From Chryseobacterium soldanellicola (GTDB lineage Bacteria; Bacteroidota; Bacteroidia; Flavobacteriales; Weeksellaceae): 64,000 nt of DNA. The position numbers and the translations under genes are program-made. Positions 51,890-60,582 of this stretch are shown in pieces; the stretch's first letter is position 1, and every line of letters begins with the position of its first letter. The notes under the pieces are model-generated. The model had not been told where the DNA came from. It saw only the letters and a list, made by a program, of their open reading frames with translations, and made no database searches. The stretch covers positions 806,001-870,000 of the forward strand of contig NZ_FNKL01000004.1 in NCBI RefSeq assembly GCF_900100115.1. The letters run 5' to 3'.

Positions 51890-53074
51890 ATGCAAAAAAT
51901 CCTTATTGTAGAAGACGAAAAAGCAATTTCCGGAGTACTTCACAGTATTCTTTCTGATGAACTTACTGAATATGAATTCGTTATAGCCGAAGATGGCCTT
52001 GAAGGCTTTAAACAGGTAGAAAAAGAAGATTTCGCATTGGTGATCTCTGATATTAAGATGCCAAAACTTTCAGGGACAGAGCTTTTAAAACAAAGTTTAG
52101 CTTTAAAACCTGAATCCACTTTTATCATGATCTCAGGTCATGCTGATATTGATTCTGCAGTGTCTTGTCTGAAAGATGGTGCTTACGATTTTATTTCTAA
52201 GCCTATCGATATCAACAGGCTGATTACGAGTGTAAAAAATGCTTTAGCTAAAGAACATTTAAAGAAAGAGAATAAATATCTTCAAACTGAAAATAAAACC
52301 TTAAAGAAAAAGGTTAGTAAAAAATACCAGATGATCGGTGAATCAGCTGCTTTGCAAAAGATTCAGGATATGATCGAAAAGGTAGCCGCTTCTGATGCAA
52401 GGGTTCTGATTACAGGTCCGAACGGTGCCGGAAAAGAGCTTGTTGCTCACTCTATTCACAATCAAAGTGAGAGAGCAAGAGGTCCGATGGTAGAAGTAAA
52501 TTGTGCCGCGATTCCTTCAGAACTTATTGAATCTGAATTATTTGGGCATGTAAAAGGTTCATTTACCGGAGCAATTAAAGACAAGCAGGGAAAATTTGAA
52601 CAGGCAAATGGAGGTACGATTTTTCTGGATGAAATTGGGGATATGAGCCTTATCGCTCAGGCAAAAGTATTGAGAGCCCTTCAGGAAAGCAAAGTTTCTC
52701 CTGTCGGAAGCGATAAAGAAATAAAAGTTGACGTAAGGGTACTTGCTGCAACCAATAAAAATATGCAGGCGGAAATTGAAGCAGGAAGATTCAGAGAAGA
52801 CCTTTACCACAGACTTTCTGTGATCGAGATCTATGTACCGCCATTGGATGAAAGAAAAGAAGATATCAAATTGTTGGTAGATCATTTTTCAGGATTGATT
52901 TCCGAAGAGCACGGTACAGCGTTAAAGAAATTTGATGACAAGGCTATTGAAGCGTTAAAAGCCCTTTCATGGACCGGAAATATCAGAGAATTAAGAAACG
53001 TTGTCGAAAGACTGATTATTCTTGGCGGAAACACGGTTTCTGCTGAGGACGTTGCAAGTTTTGTAAGGAAATAA
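51890..53074 (+). CDS. NtrC-like sigma-54 activator without a DNA-binding domain
   Basis: 394 residues. A receiver domain (about 1-120, with phosphoacceptor region VISDIKMPKLSG) is followed by a coiled linker and an AAA+ domain (about 140-390). Walker A is TGPNGAGKELVAHS (usual ESGTGKE), and the sigma-54 contact loop is GSFTGA (usual GAFTGA). Walker B is GGTIFLDEIGDMS, and the arginine-finger region is RFREDLYHRLSV. It ends at NVVERLIILGG...ASFVRK with no Fis-type HTH, so it cannot bind DNA the usual way. No histidine kinase gene is adjacent. Confidence 0.92.
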   Translation: MQKILIVEDEKAISGVLHSILSDELTEYEFVIAEDGLEGFKQVEKEDFALVISDIKMPKLSGTELLKQSLALKPESTFIMISGHADIDSAVSCLKDGAYDFISKPIDINRLITSVKNALAKEHLKKENKYLQTENKTLKKKVSKKYQMIGESAALQKIQDMIEKVAASDARVLITGPNGAGKELVAHSIHNQSERARGPMVEVNCAAIPSELIESELFGHVKGSFTGAIKDKQGKFEQANGGTIFLDEIGDMSLIAQAKVLRALQESKVSPVGSDKEIKVDVRVLAATNKNMQAEIEAGRFREDLYHRLSVIEIYVPPLDERKEDIKLLVDHFSGLISEEHGTALKKFDDKAIEALKALSWTGNIRELRNVVERLIILGGNTVSAEDVASFVRK

Positions 53075-53100
53075 TTTAATTATTATTTTGAAGATATATA

Positions 53101-53136
53101 AAGATTTGCAGTATTTACGCTGCAAATCTTTTTTTT
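53101..53136 (+). terminator. Terminator of the NtrC-like gene
   Basis: AAGATTTGCAG pairs perfectly with CTGCAAATCTT across TATTTACG, followed by a long T run. Confidence 0.9.
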
Positions 53137-53159
53137 GAACTATATGAATATAAACTATT

Positions 53160-54521
53160 ATGAACTTTTTACACAAAAACTATACAAAAGAATGCCTGAC
53201 GCTGGCTCTTCCTGTGATGTTGACGCAGGTGGGGCAGGTCTCGGTGAATTTGTTTGATAATATTATTGTTGGAAAATTACTGGGTGCAGACGCTTTGGCT
53301 TCTGTTTCCTTGGGAAATGCTGTGTTTTTTTCCATGTTTGTGCTGGCATTGGGATTTTCTTTTGCCATTCCGCCATTGGTCTCGGAGGCGCATTCTAAGG
53401 GAGATCACAAGACTATTAATTCAGTTTTCAGCCATGGATTTGTGATCAATATGACAGTTGGGATTATTTTAATGGGTATCCTGCTTTTAGGGTTGCCACT
53501 ACTCTATCATTCCGGTCAACCCGCGAAAATTATTCCTGATACAGTCGGGTTTTTAGGAATAATGGCCATCAGTATTGTTCCTTTTATGGCATTTCAGACT
53601 TTAAGAGAAGTTTCGGAAGGATTATCTTATACCATCGGGGTTACAAAAGCAACGATTATTGCGAATGTTATCAATATCGTACTAAATTATGTTTTCATTA
53701 AAGGACTTTGGATTTTCCCTGAAATGGGTGTAAAAGGGTCTGCTTTGGCGAGCTTAATCGCAAGGGTTTTTATGGTGATTTTCCTGTATTTTGTGCTTTT
53801 AAATGAGAAGAAAACAAGACAATATATCAAAGATTTTTCGTTAAAAATCCAGGTTTTTACGAAAGAAATGTTTGAAAGAATGGTGAGATTAGGATTTCCT
53901 ACCGCTTTACAGATGTTTTTTGAAGTAACGGCTTTCGCGGGAGCTGCTTTTATTTGCGGATTGATTTCGGCTCATGATATTGCTTCTCACCAGATCGCGT
54001 TGAGTATGGCTTCTTTTACTTTTAACTTATGTATTGGTTTCAGTGTGGCTTCAACCGTCATGATCGGGCGAAAACTGGGTGAAAAAAACTTTGTTGAATT
54101 AAGAAAAGTCGGTATCAACAATTTGAAAATAGCTTTTATTTTCATGTGTATTTGTGGAGTTGTATTTATTTTAGGGCGAAATATTCTTCCTACATTCTTT
54201 ACAAAAAAAGAAGAAGTTGAAGTAATAGTATTAGCCTCAAAATTAATGATTGTCGCTGCTTTATTTCAATTATCAGACGGAATTCAGGTGACGGCGTTAG
54301 GAATGCTAAGAGGTTTGCAGGATGTGAAAATCCCTTCTATTTATACGTTTATCGCGTATTGGGTGATTACTATTCCTTTGGGATATTTCCTTTGTGTGAC
54401 GTTGAATATGGGAGCATTTGGAATGTGGATCGCTTTAGGATTGGGATTAACCGTTTCTGCGGTTATGCTGGTCAAACGGTTTTTGAATCTGTCTGCGAAA
54501 AGAATTAAGCAGAATGCATAA
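53160..54521 (+). CDS. MATE-family multidrug efflux transporter
   Basis: 453 residues, about 12 membrane helices in two related halves. It has MATE-type segments such as ALPVMLTQVGQVSVNLFDNI near the N-terminus and FPTALQMFFEVTAFA near residue 245. It exchanges Na+ or H+ for cationic drugs or metabolites; the substrate is unknown. It is a single gene with its own terminator. Confidence 0.92.
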   Translation: MNFLHKNYTKECLTLALPVMLTQVGQVSVNLFDNIIVGKLLGADALASVSLGNAVFFSMFVLALGFSFAIPPLVSEAHSKGDHKTINSVFSHGFVINMTVGIILMGILLLGLPLLYHSGQPAKIIPDTVGFLGIMAISIVPFMAFQTLREVSEGLSYTIGVTKATIIANVINIVLNYVFIKGLWIFPEMGVKGSALASLIARVFMVIFLYFVLLNEKKTRQYIKDFSLKIQVFTKEMFERMVRLGFPTALQMFFEVTAFAGAAFICGLISAHDIASHQIALSMASFTFNLCIGFSVASTVMIGRKLGEKNFVELRKVGINNLKIAFIFMCICGVVFILGRNILPTFFTKKEEVEVIVLASKLMIVAALFQLSDGIQVTALGMLRGLQDVKIPSIYTFIAYWVITIPLGYFLCVTLNMGAFGMWIALGLGLTVSAVMLVKRFLNLSAKRIKQNA

Positions 54522-54525
54522 ATTT

Positions 54526-54553
54526 AAAGCGGTCTTCGGATCGCTTTTTTTAT
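54526..54553 (+). terminator. MATE gene terminator with UUCG tetraloop
   Basis: AAGCGGTC and GATCGCTT pair (one G-T) around a C-UUCG-G loop (TTCG at 54535-54538), followed by TTTTTTT. Confidence 0.88.
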
Positions 54554-54577
54554 TCAAGTTTTTCCAATGTTTGTTTT

Positions 54578-54722
54578 TCCGTAGGAATTGTGACTCAAAA
54601 TAATGTTTCTTTATAGAAATTGCTTCGTCGCTAAGCTCCTCGCAATGACGGAAATATATCGCTAATATTATTCTTGATATCCTTTGACTACGTCAAACCT
54701 AAAGGTTTCAGGTTGACAAACT
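54578..54722. repeat. Cluster of TGTCATTCCG/GCAATGAC-type dispersed repeats
   Basis: Fragments ccgtaggaattgtgac (from 54580), agaaattgcttcgtcgctaa (from 54614) and cgtcaaacctaaaggtttca (from 54691) are remnants of the short palindromic families seen at 8071, 31928 and 54898. No ORF. Confidence 0.65.
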
Positions 54723-54760
54723 GGATATTGAATTTTTGTGATACATTAAGATAACAACTG

Positions 54761-54875
54761 CAATCCTAGCCCCGATTGGAGCATCTGTTTGAGCTCATTT
54801 TATTGGATTCGGCGGCGGCTTTGCCGCCGCCGAATCCAATAAAATAGCGAGTGCGGAAAGCGGGAAATAGCTTCT
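54761..54875 (+). ncRNA. Structured element resembling the Flavo-1 RNA motif, copy 2
   Basis: tagccccgattggagc (54767-54782) on the left and gcggaaagcgggaaatagct (about 54853-54872) on the right bracket a perfect 23-bp hairpin, 54797-54819 with 54823-54845 and a TTT loop. The stem sequence is unrelated to that of copy 1 but the flanks agree. Strand and the Flavo-1 match are inferred. Confidence 0.55.
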
Positions 54876-54897
54876 AAAAGACAATTAAACTGTTTTA

Positions 54898-54930
54898 AGA
54901 TTGCTTCGTTGCTGTGCTCCTCGCAATGAC
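54898..54930. repeat. GCAATGAC-type repeat at the end of the GNAT gene
   Basis: agattgcttcgttgctgtgc followed by tcctcgcaatgac ends at the first base (C, minus-strand G of TAG) of the GNAT stop codon, 54930-54932. It is nearly the same as the copy at 54614-54649. Confidence 0.75.
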
Positions 54931-55433
54931 TACCCAATCCTCTTTCCTAAAATCACCAAGCTCCTTTCTACGCCATCCAAAACTGCTACATCGGGAAAAA
55001 CACCCCAATCTTCAAAACCGAAGTGTCTGAAGAGTTTCAAGCTTGGTTCGTTATGCAGAAAGATAAAGCCTAATAAAGTTTTTACCCCAAATTTTCCGGC
55101 ATTGTCGATGCAATATTGAAGAACTTTCTTGCCGAAGCCTTTTCCGCGACAGCTTTCATCCATATAAATGCTGATCTCAACCGTTCCGTTGTAGGCCGGG
55201 CGCCCGTAAAATGATGAAAAGCTTACCCAACCAATCGTATTATTTTGTAGATCTTCAATCATCCAAAGTGGCCGGTTTTCGGTATTATGCTCTTTGAACC
55301 ATTGCTGCCTGCTTTCCACAGAAACGTTTTCTGTATCAGCGGTTACCATTCTTGACGGAATGGTTGAGTTGTAGATTTCTACAATTTTTGGCAGGTCTTC
55401 AGGGGTTGCATTCCTGAATTTTATTTCTTCCAT
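54930..55433 (-). CDS. GNAT acetyltransferase (phosphinothricin-acetyltransferase-like)
   Basis: 167 residues. The N-terminal FRNATPEDLPKIVEIYN is characteristic of the PAT subgroup, and the acetyl-CoA loop is CRGKGFGKKVLQYC near residue 103 (RGxGxG/A). The substrate could be phosphinothricin, methionine sulfone or an unrelated amine. It is monocistronic, and its stop codon sits inside a dispersed repeat. Confidence 0.88.
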   Translation of the reverse strand: MEEIKFRNATPEDLPKIVEIYNSTIPSRMVTADTENVSVESRQQWFKEHNTENRPLWMIEDLQNNTIGWVSFSSFYGRPAYNGTVEISIYMDESCRGKGFGKKVLQYCIDNAGKFGVKTLLGFIFLHNEPSLKLFRHFGFEDWGVFPDVAVLDGVERSLVILGKRIG

Positions 55434-55486
55434 TTTTTATGATGATTGAGTTGGCAAATATCTTAAAAATCAAATTTAAAGACACA

Positions 55487-55519
55487 AAAAAAGCAGTAAA
55501 AATTTCACTGCTTTTTATA
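55487..55519 (-). terminator. DoxX gene terminator
   Basis: AAAAAGCAGT pairs with ACTGCTTTTT across AAAAATTTC. It is 20 bp past the DoxX stop on the minus strand. Confidence 0.8.
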
Positions 55520-55537
55520 TTTTTTATGTAAAATTCA

Positions 55538-55966
55538 TTACCAATCCGAAGCTCTTTTTCTTTTTTCAATCATATAATCAACAGAAAATTTTCCTGCTCC
55601 GAAAGCCATTAAAAGAAGATATATCGATAAATAAATTAATCCTATTTCCTGTTTTTCAAAAGGGTCTGCACCATGAACTATAAATACAGCAATAATCATT
55701 GTAAAGATCAAAAATCCCAAAGAAATGCGTGTAAAAAGTCCTAAAATAAGAAATATAGAACATACAAATTCTGCAAAAACCGTAAGAATTAAAGTGATCT
55801 GTGGCCCTAATCCCAGAAAATTAAAGAAATCAATTTTATCGCCTTCCAATAACATCTGAAGTTTTGGAAAACCGTGAGACAGCATTGCAAATCCAATGAA
55901 AACCCTCACAATTAATAAAATAATATCCCTAAATACTGAGTTAGAATTTGAGTTAAAATAATTCAT
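55538..55966 (-). CDS. DoxX-family membrane protein
   Basis: 142 residues with four hydrophobic segments. The DoxX signature is VRVFIGFAMLSHGFPKLQ (about 20-37), and helices follow at about 55-75, 80-102 and 110-130. DoxX proteins are linked to redox homeostasis, but the activity is not settled. It is a single gene. Confidence 0.85.
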   Translation of the reverse strand: MNYFNSNSNSVFRDIILLIVRVFIGFAMLSHGFPKLQMLLEGDKIDFFNFLGLGPQITLILTVFAEFVCSIFLILGLFTRISLGFLIFTMIIAVFIVHGADPFEKQEIGLIYLSIYLLLMAFGAGKFSVDYMIEKRKRASDW

Positions 55967-56034
55967 GAAGTGGAAAATTTAGACTAAAGATAATAAAAAC
56001 TCTTTTAATATAACGCCTTTATGCTTCTTTTAGT

Positions 56035-56910
56035 CTATCTATAACCGAAATTCTTTAGATCCCTGTCATTTTTTCGCCAGTCTTTTTTCACTTTTACGAA
56101 TAAATTAAGGTGGATTTTTTTCGCAAAGAATTTCTCAAGATCAATTCTCGATTCTGTTCCCACTTTTTTAATTGCTTCCCCTTTATGACCGATAATAATT
56201 CCTTTTTGCGTATCTCTTTCTACATAAATGATAGAATCAATGAAAATTATTCCTTCTTTTTCCTTAAACTGCTCAGTAACTACTTCTACAGAATATGGAA
56301 TCTCTTTATCATAATTCAGAAGAATTTTCTCACGAATGGCTTCATTAACGAAAAATCTTTCAGGTTTATCTGTATATTGATCTTTATCATAATAAGGTGG
56401 ATTTTCCGGAAGCATTGATTTTAGCTTAGGTAAAATAACCTCTGTATTAAATGCATTCAACGCAGAAATAGGCAAAATTTCAGCCTTTGGAATCCTGTTA
56501 TGCCACTCTTCCACCAGTTTTTCAAGACCTTCCTGATTCGTCTGGTCAACCTTATTTAATAAAAGTAAAACCGGAACCGGGATTTTATTTAATTTTTCGA
56601 TTAAAAATTCGGAAGGTTCCGATCTGTCTGTAACATCTACAATGAATAAAAAAACATCTGCATCCTGTAAAGAATCCTTTACAAAATCCATCATTTTCTC
56701 CTGCAAACCGTATTTCGGGTCCAATACTCCGGGAGTATCAGAAAATACGATCTGCAAATCTTCTTCATTATAAATTCCAAAAATTCTGTGACGTGTTGTC
56801 TGAGCCTTTTGGGTAACAATGGCCAGCTTTTCTCCCATTAATTGGTTTAATAAGGTAGATTTTCCGGCATTGGGCTTTCCAACTATATTTACAAATCCTG
56901 CTTTGTGCAT
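56035..56910 (-). CDS. era: GTPase Era
   Basis: 291 residues. G1 is GKPNAGKST at residues 8-16, G3 is DTPG near 60 and G4 is NKVD near 121. A C-terminal KH domain (about 200-290, with GIIIGHKGEAIKKVG) completes Era. It binds the 3' end of 16S rRNA during 30S assembly. It is essential in most bacteria. A TAACTTTG -7-like box is at 56931-56938 on the minus strand. Confidence 0.96.
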   Translation of the reverse strand: MHKAGFVNIVGKPNAGKSTLLNQLMGEKLAIVTQKAQTTRHRIFGIYNEEDLQIVFSDTPGVLDPKYGLQEKMMDFVKDSLQDADVFLFIVDVTDRSEPSEFLIEKLNKIPVPVLLLLNKVDQTNQEGLEKLVEEWHNRIPKAEILPISALNAFNTEVILPKLKSMLPENPPYYDKDQYTDKPERFFVNEAIREKILLNYDKEIPYSVEVVTEQFKEKEGIIFIDSIIYVERDTQKGIIIGHKGEAIKKVGTESRIDLEKFFAKKIHLNLFVKVKKDWRKNDRDLKNFGYR

Positions 56911-56930
56911 AAAAACTATATTACGAGCTG

Positions 56931-56938
56931 CAAAGTTA
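56931..56938 (-). promoter_or_regulatory. -7 box of era
   Basis: On the minus strand TAACTTTG matches TAnnTTTG exactly, 21 bp before the era start. No -33 TTG at the standard distance was found. Confidence 0.5.
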
Positions 56939-56981
56939 CTAAAACAAAATCGGTCTTTCGCCCTATCTTCAGATTTAAAAC

Positions 56982-57011
56982 AAAAAAAGCCTCTCCGGTT
57001 AAGGAAAGGCC
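56982..57011 (-). terminator. Terminator of the sugar operon
   Basis: GCCTCTCC pairs with GGAAAGGC (one mismatch) across GGTTAA; on the minus strand a run of T follows. It ends the kinase-to-isomerase transcript 17 bp after the last stop. Confidence 0.8.
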
Positions 57012-57027
57012 AATCAAATAAATTGAT

Positions 57028-57870
57028 CTAACTAATAATATGGTTTTTCATAAATTCCAGACTTCCAGAAGCAAGTTCTTGTGCATTATGCGGGGATTTC
57101 TGCCATAAAGAAACCATTTGCTGCATTCCCGGGACGGATGATGAAAAATTTTCCAAAACCAGATTCCCTTCAAAATTGATTTCTTTTAATGCTTTAAATA
57201 ATTCATTCCAGTTGACAGTACCTTCTCCCAGCATTCCGCGGTGGGATTCTGTCATGTGAATATGTTTTAATTTTTTTCCTGCTAAAATGATCGGATCATA
57301 AAAATTATTCTCTTCAATATTCATGTGAAAAGTATCTAAATGAAGAAATAAATTGTCTTTTCCGGTTTTTGAAATTAAATCCAGAACATTTTTTGCCGTA
57401 TTGCAAACGTAAGTTTCGTATCTGTTGATTGGTTCAATCCCGATATTTACGCCTTTTTCTTTGGCATAATCTGCCATATTGCTCCATACTTCTGCGATGA
57501 TTTCTGACTCATTTTCGGTTAACGGATTTCCGGAAAAAACCCCGATTCCGCCATGAAGAACTCCTCCTAAAAAGTCAGTTTCCAGTTCCGAAGCCTTATC
57601 AATTGCCTGTTTTATTAAGCTTTCTGCCGCTTTGGGGTAAAATGCAATGTGTGCTTCTTTTGGAAGATTTAACGAACAAGCTGCCTCTAAATTATTATCT
57701 TTTAACTGCTGCTTAACTTCTTTTGCATTAAATTCCATGGAAGATGGCAATAGAATTTCAATTAAATCAAAACCCGCATTTGCTGTTTTTTCTATCGCAT
57801 ATTTTCCGGCTTCAGGATTCCAAACGGGTGTTATCCATGAAAGAAGAGACGCTCCAAATTTTATTTTCAT
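57028..57870 (-). CDS. Sugar phosphate isomerase/epimerase-like TIM-barrel protein
   Basis: 280 residues, AP-endonuclease-2-like TIM barrel. Metal-binding residues are likely in IEPINRYETY near residue 146, LHLDTFHMNIEE near 178, HIHMTESHRGMLGEG near 206, and the C-terminal ENFSS. The HxDTFHM and HxTESHRG patterns match the D-tagatose 3-epimerase/hydroxypyruvate isomerase group. It is the last gene of a sugar operon, so a ketose epimerase role is plausible. Confidence 0.85.
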   Translation of the reverse strand: MKIKFGASLLSWITPVWNPEAGKYAIEKTANAGFDLIEILLPSSMEFNAKEVKQQLKDNNLEAACSLNLPKEAHIAFYPKAAESLIKQAIDKASELETDFLGGVLHGGIGVFSGNPLTENESEIIAEVWSNMADYAKEKGVNIGIEPINRYETYVCNTAKNVLDLISKTGKDNLFLHLDTFHMNIEENNFYDPIILAGKKLKHIHMTESHRGMLGEGTVNWNELFKALKEINFEGNLVLENFSSSVPGMQQMVSLWQKSPHNAQELASGSLEFMKNHIIS

Positions 57871-57886
57871 ATTAATTTAATTTATT

Positions 57887-59296
57887 TTAGAAAACCCACC
57901 ATTCTGTCCTCACCCCAAGATACGTTCCGAATCTTTTCGCGCCGGACTGACCCAAAAATGGAGAATATAAGCTATTCATTGCCTGATCATTATATCTTGA
58001 AACTTCTGCAATTAACCTGATGTGTGGCCTTGCCCAAACGCTTCTTTCCGCGGTCGGAACGATTGTAGGAGCCAAAACTAATTTCATCATTGATGCTGCA
58101 TCCTGATTCCCGTCTTTTCTTACCGCATAATGCAATTCCGAAAGGATATGGAACCAGTTATTGAAGTAATACGTCGCTCTAAAGCCAGTGTTAAATTCGG
58201 ACTTTTTATTGAAAATTTCTCTTTTATAATAATCCATTGCTTTATTGTCACTATTGGCACCCCCTTTACTTTGCGTGTAAACAGCATAGGCATTGACGGA
58301 CCATTTATCCGAAAGATTCAATAAAATATGCTCAACTGCAGTCAATGAATAGGCGCCTTTATAATTGTGAGTCACTTCGTCCGGTGCACCGTAAGTTCTC
58401 CATGTCTGGGTATTTCCGCTATCTCCACCATTGGCAATTCCGGAACCGTATCGCAATGAAATCTGGTTAAAAGATCCCGGAAGCTTTGTTTTTAAATTGG
58501 TATTTAATTTTGCTCCCAAAACCCAACCATTGTCGGAAGGATATTGCTGTACAGAGTTTTTTCCGGATTTCTCCAAAACATGAAATTCTGCCAAAAATTT
58601 CAACTTATTCTGATTGTCTTTAAACGGAATCGTATGTTCTAAAATAAAAACCTCTCTCTGTCTGTAAATCAGATTTTTTCCTCCGCTGATAACGTTTGTA
58701 AAAGAATAAGGTGTTGAATTGCTTGCAGCCGTATCAATCGCCGCCGGGAAAAACATGGAGAACCTTGTATTTTTATGTCTTACTCCCCAACCCGTTGCTG
58801 AATGATCATCGAAATAAAAATAATCTGCGACATGTACATCGTCAAATCTCAACCATCTTGATCCTGCCCAAACATCCCAGTCACTTCCCATGATATTTCT
58901 GGCTTCTACAAACGCTTCCGGCAGAGCAACGATCATTCCCTGGTTTGATTTTGTATCTACATTTCCCAAGAAAGTTCCTCCAGAATAAAAACTTAATCTC
59001 GCCTGCATATCAATTTTTGTACTTTTTGTACTGTCACCTCCCACAACCGGTTGAAAATGGAATGCAGGTAAAAAGTCAACATAATCTCCCTGATCCATTC
59101 TTCCTCCCAAAGACCCTTGATTGTTAAGGTTCAATTGCCTACCTGTTCGGCCATCCGCATTGGGTGAATAAGCGGCTCCTATCCTACCTGTTGTACCGAA
59201 AGAGAACTTTTTATTAGTAATTACAATCTGTGCGAAAGAACTTTGACTGCATATGATCATCAGCAAAAAACAGCCTTTAAAAATCTTATTTCTCAT
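57887..59296 (-). CDS. Carbohydrate-selective porin (LamB/maltoporin-like)
   Basis: 469 residues. A signal peptide ends near SSFAQ (about 22). The rest is a beta-barrel with alternating aromatics; diagnostic stretches are WDVWAGSRWLRFDDVHVADYFYF near residue 145 and a C-terminal strand ending WWVF, as in outer-membrane porins. It lies between a sugar MFS transporter (2 bp upstream) and an epimerase. It probably admits the operon's sugar through the outer membrane. The exact sugar is unknown. Confidence 0.82.
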   Translation of the reverse strand: MRNKIFKGCFLLMIICSQSSFAQIVITNKKFSFGTTGRIGAAYSPNADGRTGRQLNLNNQGSLGGRMDQGDYVDFLPAFHFQPVVGGDSTKSTKIDMQARLSFYSGGTFLGNVDTKSNQGMIVALPEAFVEARNIMGSDWDVWAGSRWLRFDDVHVADYFYFDDHSATGWGVRHKNTRFSMFFPAAIDTAASNSTPYSFTNVISGGKNLIYRQREVFILEHTIPFKDNQNKLKFLAEFHVLEKSGKNSVQQYPSDNGWVLGAKLNTNLKTKLPGSFNQISLRYGSGIANGGDSGNTQTWRTYGAPDEVTHNYKGAYSLTAVEHILLNLSDKWSVNAYAVYTQSKGGANSDNKAMDYYKREIFNKKSEFNTGFRATYYFNNWFHILSELHYAVRKDGNQDAASMMKLVLAPTIVPTAERSVWARPHIRLIAEVSRYNDQAMNSLYSPFLGQSGAKRFGTYLGVRTEWWVF

Positions 59297-59298
59297 TG

Positions 59299-60549
59299 CT
59301 ATTTAATGGTTTTAGGTTTATAAAGCTTTACAGCAAACAAAATGATGATTACATAACAGATAATTGGCAGCAAATAAGCATGAGCAACGTCCGATTCTGC
59401 GATTTTACCCATAATTGGTGTGAAAAAAGCACCACCAAACATAGCCATTACTAAAAATGAAGAAGCCTGTTGAACTTTTCCACCTAATTTTTTTAATCCT
59501 AAACTGAAAATGGTAGGATACATTACACTTAAGAATAAATTAAGCATAATTAAGCTTATAAACGAAACCCAGCCAAAACTTTGAGAAATAATCAGGCAAA
59601 GTACAATATTACAGGCTGTAAAAATCGCCAATACTTTATTCGGAGCGATATATCTCATCAGGAATGTCCCTACAAACCTGCCGATCATCATCATTGCCAT
59701 ACTTAAAGAGAAATAATAAGATGCCTGAGTTTCTGCAAGGTGCATTTTTTCAACGCCATAATTGATAAAAAATGCCCATGTTCCACCCTGTGCTGCAATG
59801 TTAAAAAACTGAGCAATAACGGCAAAAACAAAGTGTCTCTGCTTCCAAAGCGGTGCATTGGCATCTACTATATCAGCGTGATGATCTTCACCTGTTGCAT
59901 GTTCAAGCATTTCAATCTCTTCCGCATGAGGATCTTTTAAGCTAGGAACTTTGATAAAAGAGAAAATAACCGCTAAAATAAGAACTACAACCCCGATCCA
60001 GGTGTAAAGACTTTTCACAGAATCTAACGAGGTATCTTCTGTAGTAGCCCCTCCAAAAATGAAAAAGCCACCCAATAACGGACCAACGATAGCTCCCAAA
60101 CCATTAAAAGATTGTGCGAAATTAACTCGCTGATCACTGGTTCTTTCATCTCCAAGAGCTGCTACAAAAGGGTGAGCCACTGTTTCTAAAGTTGCCATTC
60201 CTAACGCAAGAATAAAAAGTGCCACTCTGAAAAAGTCAAAAGAAGCATTATTCGCCGCCGGAACAAAAAGGAAACATCCTCCCGCAAATAAGGTCAATCC
60301 TAAAATTACGCCCATTTTATAGCCAAATTTCTTCATAAAAAGGCCCGCAGGAATTCCCATTAAAGCATAAGCTCCAAAAATTGAAAGCTGTACGAGCCCC
60401 GATTTTGACTTTGAAATATGCAAAACATTCTGAAAATGTTTATTCAAAACATCTCCCATTGTAAGAGCAATCGCCCAGAAAAAGAACAGGGAAATTACAA
60501 ACGCAAGTACCACCAGATACTTTTTTTCGGTAAACTTTACTGAATTCAT
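59299..60549 (-). CDS. Sugar MFS transporter (FucP/GluP-like)
   Basis: 416 residues, 12 membrane helices with a cytoplasmic loop around residues 205-235 (acidic and His-rich, EEIEMLEHATGEDHHAD). The pattern LQLSIFGAYALMGIPAGLFM near the N-terminus and NGLGAIVGPLLGGFF are typical of the FucP family. It imports a monosaccharide with protons. In this operon it would supply the kinase. A degenerate operator palindrome sits just upstream. Confidence 0.88.
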   Translation of the reverse strand: MNSVKFTEKKYLVVLAFVISLFFFWAIALTMGDVLNKHFQNVLHISKSKSGLVQLSIFGAYALMGIPAGLFMKKFGYKMGVILGLTLFAGGCFLFVPAANNASFDFFRVALFILALGMATLETVAHPFVAALGDERTSDQRVNFAQSFNGLGAIVGPLLGGFFIFGGATTEDTSLDSVKSLYTWIGVVVLILAVIFSFIKVPSLKDPHAEEIEMLEHATGEDHHADIVDANAPLWKQRHFVFAVIAQFFNIAAQGGTWAFFINYGVEKMHLAETQASYYFSLSMAMMMIGRFVGTFLMRYIAPNKVLAIFTACNIVLCLIISQSFGWVSFISLIMLNLFLSVMYPTIFSLGLKKLGGKVQQASSFLVMAMFGGAFFTPIMGKIAESDVAHAYLLPIICYVIIILFAVKLYKPKTIK

Positions 60550-60564
60550 AATGTGTTTTTTTAG

Positions 60565-60576
60565 TTAAAGGTTTAA
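60565..60576. promoter_or_regulatory. Degenerate LacI-type palindrome before the sugar transporter gene
   Basis: TTAAAGGTTTAA, one centre mismatch from the TTAAACGTTTAA operators at 61486 and 62740. It may be a third, weaker site. Confidence 0.4.
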
Positions 60577-60582
60577 GTATAT

